From positions 1 through 64,000 of the forward strand of contig NZ_QFAY01000018.1 of NCBI RefSeq assembly GCF_017884005.1: a stretch of DNA of 64,000 bases, in the 5' to 3' direction. How positions within the stretch are numbered: the stretch's first letter is position 1; the number at the start of each line of letters is the position of its first letter. The notes below the pieces were generated by a model that saw only the letters and a list, made by a program, of their open reading frames with translations, was not told where the DNA came from and searched no databases. The translations under genes and the position numbers were made by a program. Shown here piece after piece: positions 29,731 to 39,221 of this stretch. This stretch comes from Streptococcus panodentis (GTDB lineage: Bacteria; Bacillota; Bacilli; Lactobacillales; Streptococcaceae).

Positions 29731-29892
29731 TATAGTCTTTTAGTTTGCTTTTAGTACTAGGCAGCAAGGTGCTCCAATAGTCCACTGGACTATTGGAGGT
29801 GGTGAATAGAGCTTCCGTGAGGAAGTGTCAGCTGTACTGGCGTACGGCAAACCGAGCTAACGACGTAATAAAAGATAAACTAAATGACTGTA
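29731..29892. repeat. Interspersed repeat family B, complete MITE-like element (162 bp)
   Basis: TATAGTCTTTTAGTTTGCTTTT at the left and AAAAGATAAACTAAATGACTGTA at the right are terminal inverted repeats of about 22 bp. The interior contains a CAATAGTCCA/TGGACTATTG stem (about 29772-29796). Partial copies lie at 16772, 28046 and 55391. No reading frame is present. Confidence 0.7.
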
Positions 29893-29934
29893 AATGGGAA
29901 TTTTTCCCATAGCACATTATCAAGGAGAGTAAGA

Positions 29935-30541
29935 TGAATAGTATAAATCAGTATTTTCAATTAGCAGAAAAGCCTTCTATGACCATCCGCTTTATTATAA
30001 AGGGAATCACCTTTCATTTCTAGGTGATAAGGAAGCGATTGCCTTTCCTGAGTATGCAGCTCTAAAAGACTACGAATTAGAAGTCGGTATGATTATTACA
30101 AAGGAAATTCGTGATGCGACAGAGCAGGAGGGCCTGGATGCAATTGGCGCTTTTTGTATCTTGAACGATTTTAGTGCTCGGAATGTACAATATGAAGAAA
30201 TGAATTCAACAGGTCCATGTAAATCAAAAGATTTTGCCAGCTCCATTTCCAATACAGTTGTAACTGCAGATGAAATTCCACCCAGTTTATATAAGCTGAA
30301 AACAACTGTGATCATAAATGGCAAAGTGGCTGCGACTGGTTCGACTGAGTGTTTTCAACATTCCTTTGGAGCAGCTGTTGCTTATGCTTCCAAGGGAGAG
30401 AATGTTTACTCTGGTGAGTTTATTGGTTCGGGAACAGTCGTAAATTGCTGCGGTCTTGAAAATGGAATTTTTCTGGAAACAGGCGATACAATCCGTCTAG
30501 AAATTGAACGCTTGGGAAGCCTGACAAATACAATCGTATAG
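29935..30541 (+). pseudogene. Fumarylacetoacetate-hydrolase-family protein, frameshifted
   Basis: The first frame (MNSINQYFQLAEK...) runs from 29935 and stops at 30021 after about 28 codons. The homologous sequence continues in another frame as FYDHPLYYKGNHLSFLGDKE, then DYELEVGMIITKEIRDAT, IGAFCILNDFSARNVQ and TGDTIRLEIERLG, which are FAH-family core segments. A frameshift near 29980 therefore breaks the gene, and the N-terminal region is also short. The intact family hydrolyses C-C bonds of acylpyruvate-like compounds. The remaining 150 codons could be translated from 30089 but would lack the catalytic start of the domain. Confidence 0.75.
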
Positions 30542-30553
30542 AGGGACAATCGG

Positions 30554-31417
30554 ATGAATTTGAAATTACCGCCCGTAAAATCAACCACACCAAAGTGTAA
30601 GCTCACTCTGATGAATGCGGGTTTTTATGGCACAAAATTAAATATGATAAAAAAGGGGAACCCTAGAAAGCATATTTGGGGTCCAGCCTTTTGGTTTATT
30701 ATTGAGCATCCGGCTCAGGGAATAATCCTATTTGATACGGGCTATCATTCCCGATACTATGAAGTGACGAAAAAATTTCCATACAATATGCTAAATTGGA
30801 TTTTACCCGTAAAAATTCAGCAGGAAGAAGATGCAAAGCAGCAACTGGAAAAAAGGGGAATATCTCCTGATGAAGTCACTATTATATTATCTCATCTGCA
30901 TATCGACCATACTGGAGGTATCTGTGACTTTCCAAATGCACCGGTCTATATTTCAAAGGAAGAGTGGGAGCTTGGACAGGAAACGGATCTACAACTGCTC
31001 AAAAAAGGCTATCTCAAATCCCTATTTTCTATGCTGAAGCAGGAATAGGTGCAGATTGTCGATTTTGAACAAGGAACACCTTACGGACCGTTTCGTAAAA
31101 GTATTGATATTTTTCAAGATGGCAGCTTAATCCTGCTTCCTTTATTTGGCCATTCAGCAGGACAGATGGGGCTGATTGTCAATTGCTCTGAGAGTGAGCG
31201 CTATTTCCTGTGTGTGGACGCTGTCTATTGCAGGGACAACTATGAAGAGATGGCCTACGGTTCGATTCTTACAAATGCTGTGCATGCAAATATAAGGCAA
31301 TACCATGATTTATATAAGGTCTTAAATAGGATTTGGAAAGCAAATCCAGACTTAGAAATCATACCTTCGCATGACCCAGATATTTATAGAGAATGTTTTG
31401 GACCGTTACCGAAATGA
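30554..31417 (+). pseudogene. Metallo-beta-lactamase-fold (lactonase-like) hydrolase with in-frame stop
   Basis: One continuous frame of about 287 codons encodes an AiiA/AttM-like metallo-hydrolase: DTGYHSRYY, the metal motif HLHIDHTGG (about residue 116), then GHSAGQMGLIV, CVDAVY and IIPSHDPD carrying further metal ligands. It is interrupted by TAG at 31046-31048, between LKQE and VQIVDF, after residue 164. No frameshift is involved. The amber codon splits the active site, so the product is probably inactive unless the stop is suppressed. It lies 12 bases after the FAH remnant, so both may have decayed together. Confidence 0.78.
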
Positions 31418-31425
31418 GGAGCAAG

Positions 31426-31570
31426 AAGCGGATGAAGACGCAGCCATCATGGGAGTCTCATACGGAATCTTCCAAAAGGAGAGCGCAGCCACCATGGGGT
31501 CTTATACGGTATCTTCTAAAAGATCCATCCCTCTGTGGATGAGGGCGCAGCCATCATGGGGGTCTGTCCT
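31426..31570 (+). repeat. Interspersed repeat family A, copy 3 with tandem partial unit
   Basis: 31501-31570 repeats 81-150. Immediately upstream, 31426-31500 repeats the ends again (GCAGCCATCATGGGAGTCT, CATACGGAATCTTCCAAAAG), so one and a half units stand in tandem with a period of about 55-60 bases. Confidence 0.65.
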
Positions 31571-31588
31571 AGTACTTTTGACTGCAAT

Positions 31589-32470
31589 TTACCTTTCGAA
31601 AATAAAGGCTATTTCTTGGCTAAAGCTTGAAATGTCTTTTGGATTTTGCTTGTGCCAGGCGATGCCATAGGATAGGGCAGGTAAGTCTTTGACAGGTATG
31701 GCCTGCAGCCGATCGGAATGCTGGACGGCAAAGCGCGGCATAACAGCAAGACCGACTCCCCCTAAAATCATGGCCTGAGCTATCTGAGCAGAATCTGCAT
31801 AATAGATCTGTGGCTCTGTCAGGGAGTGTTCGATTCTATTCTGGACTTGCGCCAGTTCGGGCGGTGTATTGAGAGGGTCCAAGAATACTAAGCTTTCTTG
31901 CTGGAGCTGCTCTAAGCAAAGCTGCTCTTGCCTGCTGAGCGGATGGTCCTTTCTGAAGACGCAGACAAACTGTTCTTGAAACAGTTCTTGGAATTGAATT
32001 TCCGAATAGGCCTGAATATTTTCTGAAACAGTGAAAATCAGATCCAGTTCTTGGTTTAGCAGGCTTTTTTTGCTGCTTTTATAGTCTAAATTTTTTAAAA
32101 ATAAGCGCAGGGACGGAAACTGCCTATGGTAATGAGCAATCACCTCGGCCATCCAGACCTGCTCTTTTTCATTGCCCTCGTAGGCGATGACGAGGCTGTC
32201 TGTAAAAAACTTGCCTTGACTTTTGGCCTTGCTGACAGCAGCGGTTAGCTTGGGGTAAATCTCCCTCATATCTTGGTAAAAGGACTGCCCTGCCGGTGTC
32301 AGTTCAACCCGTCTTTTATTTCGCAAAAAGAGCTGCAGTCCCAACTCCTCTTCTAAGCTCTTGATTTGGTGGCTGACAGCCGGCTGACTGATATAGACTA
32401 ATCGGGCTGTGGCGTTAAAATTCAGTGTTTCAGCCAGATGGATGAAACATTCTAATTGTCTGCTGTTCAT
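31589..32470 (-). CDS. LysR-family transcription regulator
   Basis: A 293-residue LTTR. The N-terminal helix-turn-helix reads LECFIHLAETLNFNATARLV, then ISQPAVSHQIKSLEEELG. The effector-binding domain spans about 90-290, with LVIAYEGNEKEQVWMAEVI and VLILGGVGLAVMP-type segments. It is transcribed away from the NmrA-like gene at 32588, with about 117 bases between, the usual LTTR arrangement for controlling a divergent target. The effector is unknown. It is not obviously linked to the quinate cassette 15 kb away. Confidence 0.9.
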   Translation of the reverse strand: MNSRQLECFIHLAETLNFNATARLVYISQPAVSHQIKSLEEELGLQLFLRNKRRVELTPAGQSFYQDMREIYPKLTAAVSKAKSQGKFFTDSLVIAYEGNEKEQVWMAEVIAHYHRQFPSLRLFLKNLDYKSSKKSLLNQELDLIFTVSENIQAYSEIQFQELFQEQFVCVFRKDHPLSRQEQLCLEQLQQESLVFLDPLNTPPELAQVQNRIEHSLTEPQIYYADSAQIAQAMILGGVGLAVMPRFAVQHSDRLQAIPVKDLPALSYGIAWHKQNPKDISSFSQEIAFIFER

Positions 32471-32587
32471 GGCTGTCCTTTCTGATAAAAACCTTTTATT
32501 AATAATAACATAAAAGAATTTCTAATTCAGCTATAAAACTGTTAAAATAATGATAAAAATAAAGAAATATTATCAATGAGGTGTGCA

Positions 32588-33562
32588 ATGAAATATATTA
32601 TTACTGGCTGTGACGGTCAGCTGGGCGGCCGTGTCACAGAAAACATGCTAAAAGAGGTCAAGGGAAGCGATCTGATTGTCACTTGTCCCTTTTTAGACCG
32701 TTTGGATCCTGAGAAGAAGGAACGCTGGGAAGGCTTGGGGATAGCCGTTCGTCAGGCCAATTATGACAATCTGGAAGAAATGACGGCTGCTTTTCAAGGC
32801 GGGGACCGCATTTTTATCGTATCTGCTGTGACCATTGGTGCCATTCGGATTCAGCAGCACAAAAATGTGGTTGATGCAGCGATTCAAGCAGGGGTTCAGC
32901 ATATCACTTATACCTCCTTCTTGGGAGCCAGCGATCCTGCCTATGCCCATGTCTATGTGACCCCAGACCATACGGCAACAGAGTCTTACATTCGTGAAGC
33001 GGCTTCTGTCCACGGAGTGGATTATAATTTTATGCAGGACAATCTCTATCTGGAAAATTATCTGACGACTTCTGTCATGCTGGCCCTCATGTCAGGCAAT
33101 AAATGGTATACGACAGCGGGAGAAGGGCGAGGAACCTTTATCCCCAAGGACGATGTGGCGCGTGTGGCGGCAGCCTTGCTGTTAGGGAAAGGTCAGCCAG
33201 AGAAAACCTATAAAATCTGCGGTTCAGAATCCATCTCTCAGCGTGATATTGCTGCCATCATCAGTGACTTGTCAGGCATTTCCATCGAATACTGTCCTGT
33301 CAGTCATCAGGAATTTTATGATTACTTGGATTCCATGCATATCCCGAGAGAGGCCACGGGCGATTATTCTCAGTCGCCTGTTCCTTGGTGCGGCAATGAT
33401 ATGGTCACAAACGAAGCCAGCATTGCTGAAGGCTTGATGGATGTGCCATCTGACGATGTAGAAATTCTGACGGGACAAAAACCCATGACCGCACGTGAAT
33501 TGGCCAAAAATTATGCTTATATCTGGGAAGAGAAGATCTGCAACTGGAAGGATATACGATAG
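32588..33562 (+). CDS. NmrA-like NAD(P)-binding protein (atypical SDR)
   Basis: A 324-residue Rossmann protein with an N-terminal IITGCDGQLGGRV dinucleotide motif and the HITYTSFLGAS segment of NmrA/QOR2-type atypical SDRs. YAHVYVTPDHTATESYIREA follows, then a C-terminal substrate domain. Members are NADPH-dependent quinone reductases or redox sensors. The start at 32588 is preferred because GAGGTG precedes it; an in-frame ATG at 32576 would add four residues and sits on that site. It is probably controlled by the divergent LysR regulator. Confidence 0.82.
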   Translation: MKYIITGCDGQLGGRVTENMLKEVKGSDLIVTCPFLDRLDPEKKERWEGLGIAVRQANYDNLEEMTAAFQGGDRIFIVSAVTIGAIRIQQHKNVVDAAIQAGVQHITYTSFLGASDPAYAHVYVTPDHTATESYIREAASVHGVDYNFMQDNLYLENYLTTSVMLALMSGNKWYTTAGEGRGTFIPKDDVARVAAALLLGKGQPEKTYKICGSESISQRDIAAIISDLSGISIEYCPVSHQEFYDYLDSMHIPREATGDYSQSPVPWCGNDMVTNEASIAEGLMDVPSDDVEILTGQKPMTARELAKNYAYIWEEKICNWKDIR

Positions 33563-33606
33563 ATGATTGACCAAAGGCAGCTGAAGGGCTGTCTTTTTAT
33601 TTTTCC

Positions 33607-33665
33607 TTGACATTAGAATTGTCAGAATTTATAATAGAGGTAGAAAACTGATAACAGTGTTATCA
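33607..33665 (+). promoter_or_regulatory. Promoter and palindromic operator of the TetR-ABC operon
   Basis: TTGACA (33607-33612), 17 bases, TATAAT (33630-33635): a near-consensus promoter. The perfect palindrome TGATAAC-AGT-GTTATCA (33649-33665) lies just after the start point, in the right place for autorepression by the TetR protein encoded next. Confidence 0.75.
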
Positions 33666-33684
33666 AGATGGAGTGAGGGCAGTA

Positions 33685-34296
33685 ATGGGAAAAGAAAGCG
33701 ATCTTTTAAATGAGAAAATTTTAGCCAGCGCTCAAAGCGAGTTTTATACTTTTGGCTATCAGAATGCCTCGCTGCGGCGTATCTGCCGCGGTGTTGGGCT
33801 GACGACAGGGGCGCTTTACAAGCGCTTTTCCAGCAAGGACCAGCTCTTTAAAGCTGTTCTTGCACCGACCTTGGAGGCCCTTGAGGCCTATGGAGAGTCA
33901 CAGAAAACGCGCGATTATGATTTCTTGGAGAAGAGTCAGCTGTCCCGGATGTGGGAGCACCGTCTGGAAGATTTGGAGGCCTTGATGCAGCTGCTTTATG
34001 AGCACAAGGACAATATGCGCCTGCTCCTGTTTCGCTCGCAGGGCTCTTCACTGGCGAATTTCAAGTCCGATATGATTTACTTTGCTACGATTGAGACCTA
34101 TCATTATCTGGAACGGGCCCATAAGGAAGGCAAGATCCGTCACCTGCTAGAATACGAATATCTGCGATCGTGCATGACCGCCTACTATACCGCTCTTTTT
34201 GAGCCCTTGGCACAGGACTGGCCTAAGAGTCAAGCCATGGCATTTTGCACTTCGGTTCTTCAGTTTTTTAATTGGGAAGCCCTGCTGGATTTTTGA
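33685..34296 (+). CDS. TetR-family transcription regulator
   Basis: A 203-residue repressor. The helix-turn-helix is ASLRRICRGVGLTTGALYKRF (about residues 31-51), followed by the usual helical ligand-binding domain. The start at 33685 (ATG behind GTGAGGG) is favoured over GTG 33673. Twenty bases separate it from the ABC gene pair, and a palindromic operator lies in its leader, so it most likely represses its own operon until an exported compound binds. The ligand is unknown. Confidence 0.88.
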   Translation: MGKESDLLNEKILASAQSEFYTFGYQNASLRRICRGVGLTTGALYKRFSSKDQLFKAVLAPTLEALEAYGESQKTRDYDFLEKSQLSRMWEHRLEDLEALMQLLYEHKDNMRLLLFRSQGSSLANFKSDMIYFATIETYHYLERAHKEGKIRHLLEYEYLRSCMTAYYTALFEPLAQDWPKSQAMAFCTSVLQFFNWEALLDF

Positions 34297-34315
34297 ATAG
34301 AAAGAAGGAATAAGG

Positions 34316-36082
34316 ATGAAAAAGAAATCTGTCGTTTCCTGGATATGGGAATTTGTTTCCCTCCATAAATTATATTTTGCTTTCAGCCTGCTCTTTGCCT
34401 TTGCTTCTGTGCTCGCAGGTTTTCTGCCCTATTTCTTCATTGGCAGCATGATCAATCAGCTCCTGGCTGGCAATAAAGACTGGGATTTTTATCTGCTGCA
34501 GTCCGTCTGGATCGGGCTCTTCTGGGCAGCCTATTGGGGCTTTCACGGTATTTCCACTCTGCTGTCACATACGGCGACCTTTAGGATTTTAGCAGAAATG
34601 CGGCACCGGCTGACAGATAAGCTGGCCAGACTCCCCTTGGGAACGGTGCTCAGCCAGTCGTCTGGTACTTATAAAAATATCATTGTGGAGCGGGTCGATG
34701 CCACGGAAACAACGCTGGCTCACCTGATTCCGGAATTTACCTCCGGTCTCTTTGGTCCCCTGATTATTTTGGCTGCCATGCTGGTCATTGACTGGCGGCT
34801 GACCCTGCTCTCCCTCCTGACGGTTCCGGTCGTGATTCTGGCCTATATCCGTATGGCCAAAAACAGCGAAGCAGATTACCAAAATACCATTGCCAAGACT
34901 CAGAAGCTTAATGATACTGCGGTTGAGTATATCAATGGTATTGAGGTTATCAAGGTTTTCGGCAAAGAAAAATTTTCCTATGATAAATTTGTCAAGGCGG
35001 CCAAGGAAGGAGCAGACTGCTTTATCGAGTGGATGCGCAAGTTTAATCTGGAAATGGGAATTGTGACCGCCTTTCTGCCTTCCGGCCTGCTTTTTCTGCT
35101 GCCGGCCGGCACCTATTTTTACCTGCAGGGCAGTCTGAGCGCCGGAAATTTCATCCTGATGATTATCCTGTTACTGAGCCTCTTGACGCCGCTGATTTTG
35201 GTCGCTTCCTATATGGACGACCTGCGCAAGATTGGCACCATTTTCGGCGAAGTCATTGCGATTTTGGAAAAGCCGGATTTGGCTCGGCCCGAGGAGCTGA
35301 CAGTTCGGCCGCAGGGGACAGAGCTGGCCATGTCAGACGTCTGCTTTGGCTACTCGGAGGATGAGGAAGTCCTGCATGATTTGTCCCTTCAGATCAAGGC
35401 CGGCAGCATCAATGCCTTGGTCGGTCCTTCCGGATCCGGTAAGTCTACCATTGCTAAGCTTCTGGCTTCCTTCTGGGATGTTTCATCTGGTCAGATTACC
35501 TACGGCGGCGTGGATATTCGTCAGCTGCCGCTGGACTATTACAGCCGGCAGATTGCCTATGTGACTCAGGATAACTATCTCTTTGACGAGAGCATTAGGG
35601 AAAATATCCGTATGGGCAATCCCGAGGCTTCTGATGAGGAGGTCCTGGATATTGCTCGCAAGTGCGGCTGTTATGACTTTATCATGAATCTGGAAGATGG
35701 CTTTGACACCATAGTCGGCTCTGGCGGCGGCCACCTGTCCGGCGGCGAGCGCCAGCGGATTGCCATTGCCCGGGCCATGCTCAAGGATGCGCCTATCCTG
35801 ATTTTGGACGAGGCCACGGCCTATACTGATCCGGAAAATGAAGCCCGCATCCAGTCCAGCCTAGCCCGCCTGATAGAAGGGCGGACGCTGATTGTCATCG
35901 CCCACCGCCTGTCCACCATCATCAGCGCAGACCAGATTATCCTGGTCAATAAGGGCCGAGCAGAGGCCAAGGGCCGGCATGAGGAGCTGCTGGCAGAAAG
36001 TCCGCTCTACGCTTCTATGTGGCAGGCTCACATCGCGGTCAAAGACAGCGATGATCTGGAAGGAGGTCTGGCCCATGCTTGA
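34316..36082 (+). CDS. ABC exporter half 1 (permease-ATPase fusion)
   Basis: A 588-residue type IV ABC half-transporter. Six membrane helices (about residues 15-300) precede the ATPase domain with Walker [10 protein letters not shown], signature LSGGERQR, Walker B ILILDEATA and switch VIAHRLST. It overlaps the following homologous gene by eight bases, so the two form a heterodimer. In the Walker B/D-loop region it reads DEATAYTDPENE. Control by the upstream TetR protein suggests drug, peptide or siderophore-like substrates, but none can be named. Confidence 0.88.
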   Translation: MKKKSVVSWIWEFVSLHKLYFAFSLLFAFASVLAGFLPYFFIGSMINQLLAGNKDWDFYLLQSVWIGLFWAAYWGFHGISTLLSHTATFRILAEMRHRLTDKLARLPLGTVLSQSSGTYKNIIVERVDATETTLAHLIPEFTSGLFGPLIILAAMLVIDWRLTLLSLLTVPVVILAYIRMAKNSEADYQNTIAKTQKLNDTAVEYINGIEVIKVFGKEKFSYDKFVKAAKEGADCFIEWMRKFNLEMGIVTAFLPSGLLFLLPAGTYFYLQGSLSAGNFILMIILLLSLLTPLILVASYMDDLRKIGTIFGEVIAILEKPDLARPEELTVRPQGTELAMSDVCFGYSEDEEVLHDLSLQIKAGSINALVGPSGSGKSTIAKLLASFWDVSSGQITYGGVDIRQLPLDYYSRQIAYVTQDNYLFDESIRENIRMGNPEASDEEVLDIARKCGCYDFIMNLEDGFDTIVGSGGGHLSGGERQRIAIARAMLKDAPILILDEATAYTDPENEARIQSSLARLIEGRTLIVIAHRLSTIISADQIILVNKGRAEAKGRHEELLAESPLYASMWQAHIAVKDSDDLEGGLAHA

Positions 36083-37820
36083 TACACTGAAAAAATTCTT
36101 TGATTTCTGTACGGCAGAAGACCGCAGGAAATTCTACCAATCCATTTATCTGGGCATTCTCAAATCCTTTATCATTGCCCTCAGAATCCCGGCAATCGGC
36201 CTAGTTGTTATGGGCCTGATTGAGAAAAATCTGTCCATGCAGACCTTTTGGCTGAGTCTGGTCATCATGCTGGTCTCCGTCCTTCTCAATGTCTGGATTA
36301 CCCTCAAAATCACCATGCTGCAGACAGAAGCCGGCTACCATACCTGTGCACAGAAGCGGATCGAAATCGCTGAGCACATGCGCTATCTGCCTATGGGCTA
36401 TTTTAATCAGAACAGTCTGGGCAAGATTACCAGTGTCACGACCAATACGCTGGAAAATCTCTCCGATGTGGCAACCCGGGTGGTCATGATGACGGTGCAG
36501 GGCTTTCTGACGACCGCCCTCATCACCTTGCTGGTCTTTGTCTATGACTGGCGGGTGGGTCTGGTCCTGTTGATTGGCCTCGCTCTCTTTCTCCTGCCAA
36601 ATAGCATCATGCGCTGGCATGCAGGCAGGGTTTCGGATGAGAAGCACCAGGCAGACACGGGCTTGGTGGCCGTTGTGCTGGAGTACAGTCAGGGCATTGC
36701 GGAGGTCAAAAACTACAATCTGGTCAACCGCTCGGCCAGAAAGCTGTCCAAAGCCATTGACCATAAGAGCCGGATGGATACCAAGATGACCTATGCCAGC
36801 TCGCCTTATATCGCCCTGCAGGGCATAGCGACCAAGCTGACGGGTGTCTTCATGGGCTTGGCCTCTATATACTTCTATCTGAACGGCAGCATGGAGCTGC
36901 TGGTCTGCGTCATGATGATTGTCAGCGGCTTTATGGTCTACGAAAACCTGGATGGCGTGGGCAGTTATTCTTCACTTCTGAGGATTGTTGACCTGTCAGT
37001 CGATATGGTCAATCAGGTGCTGGCTATCCAGCCCATGGATACCAGCGGCCAGGAGATTGAGCCTGAGACCGCGAATATCGAGCTGGACCATATCAGCTTT
37101 TCCTACGGGGATAAGAAGATTATCCAGGATGTATCTTTCAAGATTCCGGAAAAGACGACCACAGCCTTGGTTGGGCCGTCAGGTTCTGGCAAGACCACCC
37201 TCTGCAATCTCATCGCCCGTTTCTGGGATGTGGATGAGGGCCGGATCAGCCTGGACGGTCACGATGTCCGGACTTACAGCTATGACAGCCTGATTCGTAA
37301 TTTCAGTTTTGTCTTTCAAAGGGTTTATCTCTTTGAGGATACCATTGCCAATAATATCAAGTTTGGCCGGCCGGATGCCAGTCAGGCAGAGGTAGAAGCA
37401 GCGGCTAAAAAAGCGGCCTGCCATGACTTTATCCTCTCGCTGCCGGAGGGCTACGAGACAAAAATCGGCGAAGGCGGGGCCAGCCTGTCCGGCGGCGAGC
37501 GTCAGCGGATTTCCATCGCCCGGGCCATTATCAAGGATGCTCCCATCATCATCCTGGACGAGGCCACGGCCAATGTGGACCCAGAAAATGAAGAAGCTCT
37601 CATGCAGGCCATTCAGGCTCTGACCCATGATAAGACCATTATCATGATTGCCCACCGGCTCAAAACCGTTGAGCAGGCGGACCAGATCATCGTTCTGGAC
37701 CAAGGACGCATCGTCGAGCAAGGCCGGCACCAAGACCTGCTGGCCCAAGACGGCCTCTACAGCCGCTTTATCCAAGAAAGAAAAACAGCCGCCAGCTGGC
37801 GGATTGAGACGAATGATTGA
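36075..37820 (+). CDS. ABC exporter half 2 (permease-ATPase fusion)
   Basis: A 581-residue partner of the preceding gene with the same architecture: six membrane helices, Walker A GPSGSGKTT, LSGGERQRISIARAI, IIILDEATANVDPENE and MIAHRLKT. Both halves keep the catalytic Glu, so both ATP sites could be active. Translation starts at 36075 behind GGAGGTC within the end of the first gene. It ends the operon; about 60 bases separate it from the next gene. Confidence 0.88.
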   Translation: MLDTLKKFFDFCTAEDRRKFYQSIYLGILKSFIIALRIPAIGLVVMGLIEKNLSMQTFWLSLVIMLVSVLLNVWITLKITMLQTEAGYHTCAQKRIEIAEHMRYLPMGYFNQNSLGKITSVTTNTLENLSDVATRVVMMTVQGFLTTALITLLVFVYDWRVGLVLLIGLALFLLPNSIMRWHAGRVSDEKHQADTGLVAVVLEYSQGIAEVKNYNLVNRSARKLSKAIDHKSRMDTKMTYASSPYIALQGIATKLTGVFMGLASIYFYLNGSMELLVCVMMIVSGFMVYENLDGVGSYSSLLRIVDLSVDMVNQVLAIQPMDTSGQEIEPETANIELDHISFSYGDKKIIQDVSFKIPEKTTTALVGPSGSGKTTLCNLIARFWDVDEGRISLDGHDVRTYSYDSLIRNFSFVFQRVYLFEDTIANNIKFGRPDASQAEVEAAAKKAACHDFILSLPEGYETKIGEGGASLSGGERQRISIARAIIKDAPIIILDEATANVDPENEEALMQAIQALTHDKTIIMIAHRLKTVEQADQIIVLDQGRIVEQGRHQDLLAQDGLYSRFIQERKTAASWRIETND

Positions 37821-37882
37821 TTGCTGAAACAGCAGACTGGGAGGTTTGCTGTTTTTAATTTGGGGGAGGAATGGTATAATAG

Positions 37883-38887
37883 ATGAATCATTATCAATAT
37901 GAGGCTTTTTCTGTGTTTAAATCAAAAAAATTCATCTTTATTTTCTGTGGTATTGCCCTACTTGTTTTTATTGCCTGTCTCCCATCTTTGGTTGAGCATT
38001 CTTATGACTATACCGATGACGGAAAGTTTATTGTCGAACATCAGGAGTCAATCAAGGAAACAATCATTGAAATGCTGGATCCTGAAAAAAAGCATATACA
38101 GTCGGTTACACTTTTACCGGGCACTGCTCAGGGTGAATACGATAATGGCGGCTCAATCAGCGGGAACTATCATATTTATTTTTCGGCTTATGTCAATGAC
38201 AATCGAGAACAGTCATTAAAGGGCGAGCTGTCTTTTCCGGATGCTGAGATACCTCCTTTTACTTTTATTCACCCTAATCCTTATGAAGATGCCGATCAGG
38301 ATATGACCAGTTGGTATGCAGACTTTGAAGTGTCTGAAAATTCTTTTTGGGATTGGAAACGAGAGGAAGAGGTCGCAGAATATGCATGGAAAAATTTCGC
38401 GGACTCTCTTTCTGATTTGGGGAAAAGTCTTGTGAAACAGGTTCAAACAGAAAGAGCAGCCCTTCTCTTTGACCAGTGGCTGCAAGAACACCAGGAAAAT
38501 TTCAAGTCAGCTATCCAAACAGAACTCTATCGAGCAGATCCAGAACTGGAACAATCATTGGGGAAGATTCAAAGCATTCGCCTGAGTAAAAGGCAAGACT
38601 ACTTTCCTTATTCCACTAAAGAGCTGCGTTTCGATGTTACATTTGAAAAATATCCTGAGGAAGCAGCGACTATAGAGGCAGAGTTTTATTCACAGGATGG
38701 TCGGTCTATTTTTAAGGATTCCTCAGTACCGGCCGTTATAAGTTTTTATAATGGACGCTTTGCTATTAAATCCGAGGCTGATTCAAAACTTTCTTCTATT
38801 TTTAGCAAAAGTAGGTTAGGCAATAGTATAGGTGAAATATCTTACGAACTCCCTGAGGATTATAAAGAAAGGATTTTAATCCCATAA
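37883..38887 (+). CDS. Hypothetical membrane-anchored protein, 334 residues
   Basis: One hydrophobic segment near the N terminus (about 13-34, KFIFIFCGIALLVFIACLP) is followed by about 300 polar, acidic residues with alternating strand-like and helical stretches. It could be an uncleaved anchor or a lipoprotein-like signal, but there is no clean lipobox. Most of the protein would lie outside the membrane. GGGGGAGGA lies 12 bases before the start, a long spacing. I do not recognise the family. A terminator follows directly. Confidence 0.6.
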   Translation: MNHYQYEAFSVFKSKKFIFIFCGIALLVFIACLPSLVEHSYDYTDDGKFIVEHQESIKETIIEMLDPEKKHIQSVTLLPGTAQGEYDNGGSISGNYHIYFSAYVNDNREQSLKGELSFPDAEIPPFTFIHPNPYEDADQDMTSWYADFEVSENSFWDWKREEEVAEYAWKNFADSLSDLGKSLVKQVQTERAALLFDQWLQEHQENFKSAIQTELYRADPELEQSLGKIQSIRLSKRQDYFPYSTKELRFDVTFEKYPEEAATIEAEFYSQDGRSIFKDSSVPAVISFYNGRFAIKSEADSKLSSIFSKSRLGNSIGEISYELPEDYKERILIP

Positions 38888-38892
38888 TATTC

Positions 38893-38917
38893 AGCAAGCC
38901 CTAGGTTTGCTTTTTTT
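38893..38917 (+). terminator. Rho-independent terminator
   Basis: AGCAAGCC-CTA-GGTTTGCT with a seven-base T run, ending the 37883 gene. Confidence 0.85.
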
Positions 38918-38998
38918 CGTTCACAGGAGCTTATGTCCTCGACTATGCCAGACCAGTCAAGTGTGCTATAATGATGTAGAAGATATAGGAGGGGCAAG

Positions 38999-39151
38999 AT
39001 GCCAAAAGTTGAGGAAAATTTTCAGAACGATTTTGAGAAAAGATTGATACAAGAGCTGAAAGAACAGTCAGAACATGCCTATCAAAATTATCAGCTGGGA
39101 AAGAGTTTGACTCTGGAAGAAGCGAAGGATTATTTTGGTTTGTGGAATTAG
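38999..39151 (+). CDS. Small acidic/helical protein, 50 residues
   Basis: The sequence opens MPKVEENFQNDFEKRLIQEL and ends KSLTLEEAKDYFGLW plus N. A TATAAT box (about 38967) and a strong AGGAGGGG site support expression. It is entirely helical and charged, in the size range of type II antitoxins or small adaptor proteins. Neither a DNA-binding motif nor a paired toxin is evident; the next gene (39222) has no recognisable toxin fold. The function is unknown. Confidence 0.6.
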   Translation: MPKVEENFQNDFEKRLIQELKEQSEHAYQNYQLGKSLTLEEAKDYFGLWN

Positions 39152-39221
39152 TTTGGGCTAGCCATTACATTATTAGTATTGTAGTATTGCTGAGGAAGTA
39201 GAGGCTATGGTTAGGAGAAAT

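Noticed and set aside
31426..31570. Tandem repeated units as a possible CRISPR array
   Set aside because: Only one and a half units, without uniform spacers or cas genes in the window.
31371..31670. 99-codon frame downstream of the metallo-hydrolase pseudogene
   Set aside because: It overlaps the hydrolase end and the tandem family A repeat, then the LysR gene on the other strand.
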